A DNA stretch of 64,000 bases from Pterobdella sp. o SKG-2022 (taxonomy: Eukaryota > Annelida > Clitellata > Hirudinida > Piscicolidae). The DNA lies in contig OZ038326.1 in assembly GCA_964035795.1 (NCBI GenBank), positions 2,700,916 through 2,764,915 on the forward strand, written 5' to 3'. A program made the position numbers and the translations under genes. Positions 1 through 10,487 of the stretch are shown here, piece by piece (the stretch's first letter is position 1; every line of letters begins with the position of its first letter). The notes under the pieces were generated by a model. That model saw only the letters and a list, made by a program, of their open reading frames with translations. It made no database searches and was not told the DNA's origin.

Positions 1-1996
1 TTTTCATCAGAAACCCCTCCCCAATGCTCCGATGAATGTTTTTGCAATGTTATGTGCCAATAAAATGATTTCAATCAATGATCACTCGAAAACAGTTTTA
101 TAATTTTTAATTAATTAATTTTTTTTATTTTTCAATTATTTATATTTTAATTTAATTAATCTAATGGAAAAAGCATTAAAATATGGAAGGTGTCTGATGT
201 TATGAAAAATTGGAGCCTATAAAATACATTTTAAAATACGTTTAAATCTCAAATTAAAATGTAAAAATTTTATCAGTAAAATTTTACCAAAAATTCTTTT
301 TAACCAAAATTTTTTTGTTATGTTTGACACCAGAAATCGAACCCAGAACCTACAACATCATTCCCGAAGCTCTTAGCACTAAGCTATCTGGTTTTACAAA
401 GATCAATAGCACGTCAATATTTGATTCTTTCATTCAGATGAGTGGTGCGTACATGTGAAACATAGAAATTTTAGTGAAGAAATTTCTACGTTGAAGTTAC
501 TTTTGTTTATTAAATGCTTACCACATGTTTACTGCTCCTATAATGTTCTTATGCCTTCCAACTAGCCTTTTATACATTGAAATAGAAAAAGCCTGCCAAC
601 CGATATACATCGAAATAGTACAGATCGCAGGGTGTTTTAGTCCATGTTATTTTAAGAGTGTTTCATTCCGTAATTATGTAATTATCAACTTGGTTTACAT
701 TCAGAAAACGACAAAAAATTTTGCATTTTAAAGTTTGATATCAGGTATTTGTTAGATTAAAGATTGAGTTTATAAATTGTAATGATTCCATTAATAATTC
801 AAGCCTTTTAGAGCTAATGATACTATATGCTTGATTATGTCTAGCTTAAAAAGAGCAGTTTTTGGGTAGTATAGTTGTATACTTTGAGTGATATTTTTAT
901 GTTTAGAAAAAATAATTTTTACGATGACTGATAAAAATTTTCGCACCATTAGCTTTTCCACTCTCATCTTCAAAAAATAATTTTTTTGATTATTCCATCT
1001 ACTTCACATTATGAATAATTCAGATAAGAAATAAAACGCAATATTAGAGTTCTTATTGGAAAAAAAAACCTTTTTGACTAATTAACAAATTTCATGCTTT
1101 TTAATAGCTAGAACTGAATATTCACGCCAAAACTTTCATGAATAATAGCTCTAGAAATTTTGAATGAAAACAAGCATTGCCATATATAACTTTTGTCACA
1201 AACTTCACTAAAAAATTTTTTATTACACATATGCTTTAAGAAATTTGAGAAAAAATTACTGATAAATTTTTGTTTCCATTCTCTATGGAATTTTTAAAAA
1301 AAGCAATCACGTTTTTTGATTTATAATTGCAGTTTCACCACTTTTTGAATTTATTTTTTTTGATATTTCATAAAGCATATTTAATAAATTCAGAAAAACC
1401 TTGATACAAATTTGCATGACAATTTTTGCTTTTCAATAGTGAGACAAATAAAATTTTTACACCACAAATTGAACAAAAATGTAAAAGAGAGTTTGAAGTA
1501 TTTTTAAAGTTAGCATTATCTTGTATTTTGATCTGTTTAGGACCCAGATAATTTCCATATGAGCTAGCATTAAATTTTTATTTTATATTCTATATAAAAA
1601 TTTATAACTAAAAACAGAAGTTAAATTTCATAGTGATTTCAAAATGCTTTAAATATTTTTCTATTTGAAGCTTTTAGATTGATCACTTCTGTTCTATCTA
1701 AAACAAAATTTTAGTATTGAGAATTTTATTGGCGTGTTTAATTTCAATGAGTTTGAAGTTTTTCAACACATACGCAGAATTACTCTTGTAAAAAAATGTA
1801 TTATATAAATCCATATTTCTTTTTATGATATGTCAATTTCTAGCTTCTTCCGCAAATTTTCAAAAGGTTTATTCGGACTTTTATTGAAGAGTTATTTTTT
1901 AATTAACATAAAAAACCTAATGCCTAAAATATAAATTTCATTGAACAATTAGCTTTTCGCAGTTATTTATCTTTTAAACTCTATATTATCACCAAG
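1..1996. other. AT-rich non-coding stretch (upstream of, or intronic to, AKAP10)
   Basis: I see no supported coding exon. The short open frames here are low-complexity or lack homology. The first exon of the AKAP10 gene that starts to the right should lie here or before the window, but no convincing start exon was found. A tRNA-like relic on the minus strand at about 326-396 is listed separately. The rest is A/T-rich sequence with homopolymer runs. Confidence 0.5.
326..396 (-). repeat. tRNA-derived SINE relic
   Basis: On the minus strand this reads like a tRNA: an A-box-like block (TAGCTTAGTGCTAAGAGC) followed about 35 nt later by a B-box-like block (GGGTTCGATTTC). These are the internal RNA polymerase III promoter elements of tRNAs and tRNA-derived SINEs. 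The acceptor stem does not close well, so it is a relic rather than a tRNA gene. Confidence 0.4.
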
Positions 1997-4900
1997 ACTC
2001 CAAAGGTGCCAAAAAAGCTTCAGGGAATGCACTCGAGGGCAGAGATGAAGTTGACTTTCCAAAAACAAAAAATACTCTTGATGATATCAGTGGTAAAAAT
2101 TTTAATGATTAATATTTTCTTTATTAACTGAATAATAAAACGAAGCTTTTTGTAAGTTGAACTCACATTATCAAGTATACAAATATAATATTTTTTTGCT
2201 GATGAATATCCAGTTTTTTTATAGCATCTAATAACAGTTTTCACATCCAAATTATGCAGTTTTTTAAATGAAAAACTTTATAAATAAACCACATTAACCT
2301 TCTTATTGTGATTTCATCTAACTATTTCATCATACTAATAACTTGAACCTTGAACTGAAAAATTCTACCATATAACTTTCAGTGCATGCAGCTTTGACCA
2401 AATATGCAAGATATGTAGATAGACAGTCCAGACTCAAAGCCTCGTTGTTAGACACCTTGACTAACAATGATTCTCTTACTTATTTTTTGTTTTATGCTCA
2501 GTCAAAAAACATTTGTGATTTAGTTCAGTTCTGGTTGGATATCAATGCTCTCAAAATGGCCTTGGTAGTTTTTTTATTGATCAATAATCACTTTTTTCAT
2601 GAAAACTAAAAGAAAATCATAATAACCAAATAATATCATAATAAAAATAATTTGATAAAAAAAAATATTCTCATAACCTCAATCCATCTTTAAAAGACAA
2701 TAATTAAATAAAATTACCAATCTTATTGCATTTCAATGCATCATCATCAAAACAGGTCTGCAAAAAACAGATACCACCATCAAGCCAACATCCCTCCAAC
2801 ATTGATGTTGGTTTTGCTGTTCATTATAATAATATCAGTAATAATAATAGAATAAATAAATAATAAAAAAAGTATTCAATAAAATAAATGCTAGTGATAT
2901 GATTATAAAAGTAGATTAGTTGTGACTAATATTACTAAGATAATAGCACAAGTGAGGTAGATATTAGTAATGTAGTTGAATTAACCTAATTAGGTTATAA
3001 TTTTATACGTGTCCCAGTAACTGGGGTTGACAGCAGTTGGTTCAGGTTATTGATACCACTTATAGAGTAATTTATAAATCAAGCAATTTATTTGACAACA
3101 ATTTGTATAGACTGCCAGCTTGAGCTAATGATAAAAGTTGTGTAGATAATAATAAGGACAATAAAAATGATAAAATGTATATAAGATAAATAATAATGTT
3201 GTAAATATAGAAAATTTTGACAAAATTTAAATAAAAGAAATACAATAATAGATTTGAAAATTTTTCATTTGAGACTGGTTAAAAAGTCGATTACGTATTA
3301 ATAACCAGCTCAGCGATGAGTTTGGTGTAAATGTTGGTGTACATCAAGGATCTGTATTGAGTCCTTTACTTTTTATTCTTGTTTTGGAAGCTTTTTCTAG
3401 AGAGTTAAGAACCAGTGTTCTTTGGGAACTTTTATATGCTGATGACCTGGTTTTGATCTCAGAATCGCTAGACGATTGTATATCCAAATTTGAAAAATGA
3501 AAACTGGAAATAGAAAGTAAAGGATTGCGGGTGAACTCCAAAAAAACAAAATTCATGTTACTCGGTTTTGAAAACTTGAGGGATTCTGGAGCTTTTCCTT
3601 GCAGTGTATGCCGCAAAGATGTTGGCGTCAACAAAGTTTTTTGTTCGACATGCTCTCATCGGGTCCACAAAAGATGTAGTGGTTTGACTGGAAGACTGAA
3701 GTATCAGGCTTACGTATGTCCTCGCTGTCTCAATTTAGCGCCACCTTTGGATTATAGGCCTATCAAAGAGGTTATTGTTGGTAATGCCACAATGGATGTA
3801 GAACCGAAGTTTTGCTACCTTGGTGATATGTTGTGTGCAGGTGGAGGTTGTAAACTGGCAGTTATCACCAGATGTTCAGTTGCCTGGGGTAAGTTTAAAA
3901 ATCTGTTGCCCATATTGACCTCTAAGCACATCACCTTGGAACTTCGTGGCAAATTATACACATCTTGTGTGCGTTCTCCCTTGTTATATGGCAGTGAAAA
4001 CTGGGCTCCAACAGTTGCTGTTTTGCAAAGGCTACAGCGCAACGATAGGTCTATGATCCACTGGATATGTGGCGTTAAGCCAAAGGATAGAAGTCCATCA
4101 TCAGTTTTCCTCACAAAACTCAAAATGCCAGACATAAGGACGCTGCTACAGAGCCATCGTTTTCGTTGGTATGGTCACGTGAGACGTTCGTCCATGTGTA
4201 TCAAAGACGTGCTCGAACTTCCTCTACCTGGAGGTCGTTTTCGTGGTAGACCAGCAAAAACTTGGTTGAGTTGTGTTGAAAGGGAAATGGAATCCTATGG
4301 CCTGGAAAATGCGGATCCACTCAATAAAGCTGAGTGGAGAAAGTGTATTAGCCGACTGCTGTATACCCCAGCTATTGGGACGCCTACAGCAGTATAATCT
4401 AATATGGATATTATTTTATTATTATTAGACTGAAGTCTTTGAGAAAATTATCAGGTCTTTTTAATGTTCACTAAACAAAAATAGCTTTTTTCTAACATTT
4501 CAATAGAAACTGCAAAACAAAAATAGCCCTTTTGTATGAGAAAAAAACCAACAAAGTTTATGATTTATGATAAGGTTGTACTTATCAAAAATTTTAGTTT
4601 TTTTTTTTCAAAAATAAATGTATTAAAAATTTCTCATAAAAAATTGAAAATAAAAAGTTATTCAACAAAGTTATTCAAATGCATAAGCAATTCATTTAAC
4701 AACCAATCAAAATGCCACAAAAATCACAGCTAACAGATATTTGATATCGACAACCAATTAGAATGCTACAATAAGCTCAACTAATAAATGAATTTCATTA
4801 ACAGAATATCACAGATAAAGAGATCATCCGTCCAAGTTACGACCACAACGTCTGCGGTAGCGGTGCTGCTAGTAGCTGTAGCAGTGGTTATGGCAGTGAA

Positions 4901-7900
4901 AACACTGTTTCTACCGACTATAATAAAGGTTTTAATTTTTTAACGATATCATATGTTGTTTTTTTCATTGTTTTTTATTAATTTTTCCGTAATAATTGGA
5001 ATAGTTAATAATCTATTATAATGAATTCTATACTGTAAAATAATATATATATTTATTTATTTATATTAAATAATAAAATCGATTTCTCTTTCTGACTTCT
5101 ATCCATTTTTCCACCAAAGATATCGAAAACAAAGTGGTATTAATTTTTACAAAATACCTGTCTGGGGACCAGTTGCACCGTTTAGACGTACCATCGAAGC
5201 TGAGGGAGGCGGTAGTGACACAGATAGATCGACATGAAAATCTATGCGATATCGCTTCTAGCTGCTTTGATGAATGTCAAAAATACGTCTTCAACTTGCT
5301 AGAATCCATGTTTGTTTTGTGATGTTACCGCTGATAGAAATAGTTTCAAGAATAGATATATTTTTATTTGATTTAATTTTTCATTAAATTTATTTAATAT
5401 TTAATTAAGTTTATTTCAATTTTTTTATAAAACTTGATAATAATTCTCATTAAAATTTCAACTTATCTAGATATTAAAAATTTTATTAATTAATCAATAA
5501 AAAATCCACTTCATCAAATGCCATAACCCGACCACAGCCACTACCCCAGTTACATCGACAGTCCATACCACTTGAGGCAGCAACTAGATCTTCTCACATC
5601 TCATAATCTCAACATCACCGACCTCATTTACCATCAAACCGCCCTTTCTTACTTCACCGAAGTACCTTTTTTATTATTATTATTTTACCATTGCTCAATG
5701 CATTAGTAATTAAGTTTAAATCCAATATCACAAACGTCCTAACCATCCCAGTTCATGGATTCAAGCGGGGATTTGGACTACTTGCAGTGCTATCTTGACA
5801 TCGACAATTACCATAAATATTACCATGACCTCGCTTGCCACTACACAACCATAGGTCAAACCATCCAATCAGACGTCAACAACAATACAAGCATCAACAA
5901 GGAAGTCATCAAAATGAGAGATTCAAAGTCCAATAACAATATGTATCAAGGGAGATTGAGTCCAAGTGGCGGTTTAACTAACCCCTTTTGTAATGGCAAG
6001 AATGCTGAGGGAAAGGGAAGTTTGGCGCAAGAAGATGCAATGATTATCTACAATAAGTTTGTTCCTTTATATCTGTGTTGTTGGTTGTATTATATGAACA
6101 CTCAGAATATTTTTAATATTCATTAAATTTTTTGTTGTATGGTTTTAATCATATTGAAAAAAACCTTTGGAGTCTGCCAGCTAATTTTTGTTAAATTAAA
6201 CTTTTCCAAAAGTCAGTAGTTATTAAATAAATCTATCTAAAAACGGTCAGCTGCCAATACCCACTCACATCTTCACCCAATTACAGGTTCTTCTCCATGC
6301 AGGCAGATCGACCTCTGAATCTCATGCATGGCTTAAGGTAGGATGTCTTATAACCTGAAAACAGCGTATAAGTTTATAGTTACTATTTTTATTATTGTTC
6401 TCATATAAATAAATAAAAAATATGTATTTATGAAAGCCACCCTGAGTTGAGGTTTCTGTAACGCTTTAGGTATGTTGTTTCACAGGGTGCTACTTCTTGT
6501 ATATCAAAAATTGTTATTTTTTCATTTTTATTGTTATGTTTGCTATTATTATTTTTGCAGGTTGGACCTGGAGCAGATGATATGCAAGGAAGGAGGTCCA
6601 TCATGGGACTGCTTCGACCTCCTTCGGGCATTACTCCTCTACAAGATGGAAACGGTTATTATTATTATTGTTGTTGTTATTTTAATTTTTGTCATATTTA
6701 TCGTTGTAGCTACTAAGAATATAAAAGGACACTGGAAGCAAAAAGTTGCTTTACTAAGCATCGTTGTATAAATGCACACACATTCTTCTACTGCATTTGT
6801 CCACCATCAGGCAGGTGCAGAGAATGGTTGCCATTTCTTGTTGTTGTTGCGCATTTTTTCTGGTGGTTTTGAAAACCCTGTCGCTTGAAATTTCTACCAC
6901 AGTGTTGGCATAAGATTGTTATTGTTGCTTGTTGTGAGTGTTTCTATCTGATGTGGTTTGCAAGGCCAGCTTTGTTAACTGCAATTTTGTTGCAACCAGA
7001 AAAAGAGCATGCCAAACCGTTTAATACCCCATTATTTATGTTCACCTCACCACATATGTTATTAGTATTGTTATATTGTACATTCAGCTCTTTTTTTCGA
7101 TCTTTCTTATCTTTTTCTGATTGTTCTTTATTCTGGTTGAGATCGATTATGAGGGTATTTATGCTTTTCCGCCATTCGATTCTGTTCTTCGCTTTGCTAC
7201 GACAACCAGACACCAACTCAATAGCTTTCAAATCGTTATTCACCACATCATGCCACCTATGTTTTTGACCACCTTGACTTCTTTTACTATCACATATTTT
7301 ACTGACCAATAATTTTTTGGGCCACCGGGAATCTGCCATTCTTTCAATATGACCTAGCCATTTGAGTCTTCAGTTGAAGGATTGAATCTACGCGTTCAAT
7401 GTTGCCTCTTCTTCTTATTTCGGTGTTTCTTAACATGTCTCTCATAGAGATTTCACATATAGACCGAACAAATTTATTAACAAAAGACTGCAACCTTTGA
7501 ACATGGTTGCTCAAAGGAGCCTAAGTCTCACAACCGTAAAGCAGGATAGGCATTATAATGGATTTGAAAAGCCTCATCTTCGTTTTCCTTTTTAACTTTT
7601 GTTGATACCCGATGAGCCTTCCAATACTTCTGAAAGCACACATACACACACACACCTTAGTCCTTAGTGCGTTTGTCCACCCAGAGGCAGGTGCGTAGAA
7701 GAGTTGGTAGAACATTTTTTTCTATGGTTGTACACACACACAAACACACACACACACACACACACACATACACACACACAGACATGTGCACACACAAACA
7801 CACACACAGGTGCACCTTTCCCTCTTCCTTAAAAGCCGCATTTACCACAAGTATCTAATGGAGTTGATCAATTGTGTGCAGAACTTCAATTTCATCACAG

Positions 7901-9347
7901 ATTCACACAAGCCCAGAAAAGGTTTGTGTGTTTTTTTTTTCAACTTCTCATGAAAAAACCGACTGTTATCATTATTAATATTATTATTTATACTATTATT
8001 GTCATTGTTTTTCTTATTATAAAGTGAGTGAATCAGGATCGATAAAGAGCGCCAACTCACTCTTGGCTGTCGACACCTTCCGACTCAAGTCTGTCCACAG
8101 TTTTGCTACGTCATATATGAATGAATACAAAGTTTTTTTGTTCAAATCGTACTTTTTGTTCTTCATTTCGTTATGTATAAGTGTGGCCTAAATTGATTTT
8201 TTTTAAGACTAATTTGGCTCATTTTTTTATTGTTTTTATTCAATTTATCATAAAACCATTTGCAGTGAAAATTGATTGTACACCATGCGCTGTATAACTA
8301 AGTGATTTCATTACTGTTTAGACATTTTTCAAAATTCATCATTTTATTTTCATATTATTTTATTATTATTATTATTTTTATTATTATTTTTTTTTAATTA
8401 TTATTTTTATTTTCATTATTTTTATCATTATTTTTTTTATTATTATTTTTATTACATGAACCCTCCAGAACGTCACACAGCACTCTGGGCTTCGCGGAGA
8501 AGAAGTCGCAAGAGAAGGTGCCTTGCCACAATCCCAAGAACGAGTCGGTGCCTCATAATAATAATAATGAGAAAAATAATGATGATGACAAAACTAATGG
8601 ATATAATAACATGAATGAGTGAATTTTTTATAATGTCTTTGTTTAAATTATTTCATTTATTCGTCGGCCCCTATAGCTCACTGGTTGAGCATTAGACTAA
8701 TTATCTAAAGTTACCGGGTTCGATCCCGCGTGGGCCGACAATTAGCACCTGTTCCACAGTGTGTTTTCGCTACATTAAATTTTTAGCAAGCGCTTTGATC
8801 TATAAGGAAAAGCGCTTTATAAATACCGCATTGCATTATATTATTAGGTAATTATTACAAGGTTCATTGTGTGTAACTCAAGATTGCCAATTGGTTTTCA
8901 GCACTTCACTAATTTTGTCTGAATTAATAATGAAATAAAAAAAATTATGTTTCAATTTTCTGTTTCAGATTGAAATTGGGTCATGTAACAAAACTAGGCC
9001 AGTTCATCCCTGATTACGAGCCTGACCCAGATTTTGACAAGAAAACCGGTATTATTAATTGCTTTGTATATATTAAAATTTCGAACTTTTCCATTTTAAT
9101 TAATAAAATTTTTTATGTTTATGAAATAAAATATAAAATATTTTTTGAAAAAAATCATTATCATGAAATAAAAATTCTAGGTATCTTTTTCAAGAGAAGC
9201 AAAAGAAAAGAGGAGGAGGAGGAGGAAGAGGCGACAAGGAAGGCAGAGCAAATCCTTAGAGATATTCAAATGATCACTAACAGCACATGGGGTGAAAAGG
9301 AGGAGGAGGAAGATGAGGATGATGAAGAGGAAAAGGGTGTAAATTAA
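1997..9347 (+). CDS. AKAP10: A-kinase anchoring protein 10 (D-AKAP2), 5' partial
   Basis: A dual-specificity anchor that binds PKA regulatory subunits and carries two RGS-like domains. Proposed exons: 1997-2092, 2383-2564, 2756-2810 (weak), 4815-4928, 5120-5318, 5538-5661, 5752-6056, 6287-6337, 6561-6654, 7882-7921, 8037-8139, 8969-9048, 9181-9347. All joins keep phase and give about 535 residues; the vertebrate protein is about 660. The RGS1 start (SLLDTLTNNDSLTYFLFYAQ then FWLDINAL), the linker IFTKYLSGDQL, the RGS2 pieces (LSYFTEFM, QEDAMIIYNKFFSMQ, MICKEGGPSWDCF), and KLGQFIPDYEPDPDFDKK all match AKAP10. The last exon holds the expected C-terminal PKA-binding helix (ATRKAEQILRDIQMI), followed by an acidic tail. 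The end of RGS2 (7882-8139 exons) is poorly conserved, and exons 2756 and 7882 rest mainly on phase. Two LINE fragments sit in introns. The first exon is missing. Confidence 0.85.
3265..4440 (+). mobile_element. 5'-truncated non-LTR retrotransposon (LINE) with embedded zinc finger
   Basis: In one frame from about 3274, the sequence shows reverse-transcriptase motif B (GVHQGSVLSPLLF) and the catalytic YADDLVL, then an in-frame TGA at 3497-3499 where related elements usually have Trp. The frame then stays open to 4397. After the palm, a Cys/His cluster (CSVCRKDVGVNKVFCSTC, then VHKRCSG and CPRC) forms a PHD/RING-like finger. The thumb and C-terminal part follows (LLYGSENWAP, QRLQRNDRSMIHWICGVK, FRWYGHVRRS). 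The element ends near an ATT-rich tail. The upstream endonuclease is absent, so it is a dead copy inside an AKAP10 intron. I did not assign a clade. Confidence 0.85.
4566..4621. repeat. Dispersed hairpin repeat, copy A
   Basis: Contains GATAAG (4569-4574), a six-base loop and CTTATC (4581-4586), followed by an AAAATTTTAG block, a T run and AATAAATGT. Nearly the same series occurs just after the lengsin-like stop codon at 17192-17242, so this is one of at least two copies of a short dispersed element. Confidence 0.5.
6779..7640 (-). mobile_element. Degenerate LINE 3' fragment with C-terminal zinc fingers
   Basis: Read on the minus strand from about 7640 down, it encodes the C-terminal part of a LINE reverse transcriptase: KMRLFKSIIMPILLYGCET, then WLGHIERMADSRWPKKLL, QGGQKHRWHDVV and NRIEWRKSI. 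It then has two zinc-finger remnants, CSFSGCNK...GLANHIR and CQHCGRNFKRQGFQNHQKKC. Several in-frame stops and frame changes show that it is dead. The 5' part is missing. It lies in the AKAP10 intron between 6654 and 7882, opposite to the gene. It differs from the LINE at 3.3 kb (different fingers), so it is a second family. Confidence 0.8.
7641..7740 (-). mobile_element. 3' tail of a second copy of the same LINE
   Basis: The motif GGTGGACAAACGCA with a flanking GCACCTGCCT (minus strand, about 7665-7695) and a GT-rich tail repeats the end of the neighbouring LINE fragment, where GGTGGACAAATGCA occurs at about 6795-6815. It abuts the 5' truncation of that fragment, which suggests two same-orientation insertions in tandem. 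Confidence 0.5.
7733..7815. repeat. (CA)n microsatellite
   Basis: An imperfect CA tract with GACATG and AAAC interruptions, just 3' of the LINE tail described above. The CA run may have grown from the LINE tail. Confidence 0.85.
8340..8455. repeat. ATT/T-rich low-complexity tract
   Basis: An irregular run of TTATT, TTTTA and T stretches within the AKAP10 intron before the exon at 8969. It has no coding content. Confidence 0.7.
8666..8850 (+). repeat. tRNA-Ile(AAT)-derived SINE, copy 1
   Basis: The head folds like a tRNA: a GGCCCC... acceptor start pairing with TGGGCC, A box TAGCTCACTGGTTGAGC, a five-pair anticodon stem (TTAGA/TCTAA) with loop CTAATTA and anticodon AAT, and B box GGGTTCGATCC. 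A unique body follows, with two AAGCGCTTT boxes and an ATT-rich end. A second copy lies at 31731. The fused body rules out a plain tRNA gene. Confidence 0.85.
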
Positions 9348-10487
9348 ATAGACAAAAACACTTACGATTTGTAAAGCTATTTATCTTAATTGTAACAAAA
9401 TCTATAGCAATATTGCACTATTGACCGCCATGATTACATAAGGTTATCAAATCATTTAAAATCCACTGTTAATTAAAACCCCTTAAGAAAAAAATTTACC
9501 GGTTTGAATTGGCGTGTAAAAATTAAAATTTAATTCCTATTTAACATTCCCAAGCGTTGATCAAACGGGCCGTGTATGTCTATATTTAGACCAATTTATT
9601 TACATAAGTTTATTTTCCCACCATTTTGTGAATGCATTTCAGATTTTTGTATTTAATTTATTTGTTTTGTACCTCCTTGTTTCACATCTAATTAACATTT
9701 AAATTTTTATTAAATTAATATTCAAATATCGACATCAAAATAAACTGAAAGAATGCATCTTGGCTTTGAATCATTTGATACTTTTAATTTGAAGCTAATT
9801 AAGAAAAAGTTTAATATATATTTATATCTGTATATCTAGTTAGTGATGCTATAAATTTTTATTAATACCAACATCCTAAATAAAATAAAACTTCGAAATT
9901 TACGGCATATAAAGTATGAGAAATCAAACAGAAAAATCTTTGCAGACAATCGAACTAATGATTCAAGTTTAACCTTTCTTGAATTAGTCTAAAACATCAA
10001 AAACAAAAATTAGAGTCATGCGCACTTATACACACCAAAGATATATTTAAAAATACTCTACAAATAAAAATATCCGAAGCGTCCCCAATAACAGACGTTT
10101 AAACTAATCGCATTTATTAATATTCTAGTTGATTTTATATAGTTATCATATCATTTATACATATTATGATTAAACTGCTCTATTTACAATTGTGACACTA
10201 ATCCTTCCGTTGAAAAAACTCATCAAAAATGCATTCATTCTGTTCAACTTATGTAGTAACAATAAACTTAATACCAACGAAATCACCTTTGAGTAATAAT
10301 AATATTATTTTTTGGTACCAATAGCACCATTATATCATTTTTATTATTAGTATCATCGTTATTATATTATTATCATTAGCATAACTATCCTTATATTTCT
10401 GTTGTTATTATCAAAACTGATACAAAACAAAATTCAACTTTATCGATATCAACCCGCTAAGTTACACAGCCCCCTCATCTGCAACAG
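9348..10487. other. Convergent 3' intergenic region (AKAP10 / golgin)
   Basis: No gene seen. It holds the 3' UTR of AKAP10 (an AATAAA at 9739-9744) and, on the other strand, that of the golgin (AATAAA on the minus strand at 10340-10345). Otherwise it is AT-rich with short ATT runs. Confidence 0.6.

Noticed and set aside
791..973. Minus-strand frame ending SLALKGLNY, similar to a PIGN segment
   Set aside because: A chance match of a few residues; the true PIGN segment is encoded at 45402-45323 and no other PIGN exon lies near 0.9 kb.
8469..8517. An extra AKAP10 exon (STLGFAEKKSQEK)
   Set aside because: It has splice-like borders, but in that frame its phase does not fit the exon at 8969, whereas the exon 8037-8139 does. 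It could be an alternative exon.
8666..8740. Functional tRNA-Ile(AAT) gene
   Set aside because: A conserved non-tRNA body follows without a terminator, and a second copy has the same body, so it is a SINE head. The acceptor stem also has a mismatch.
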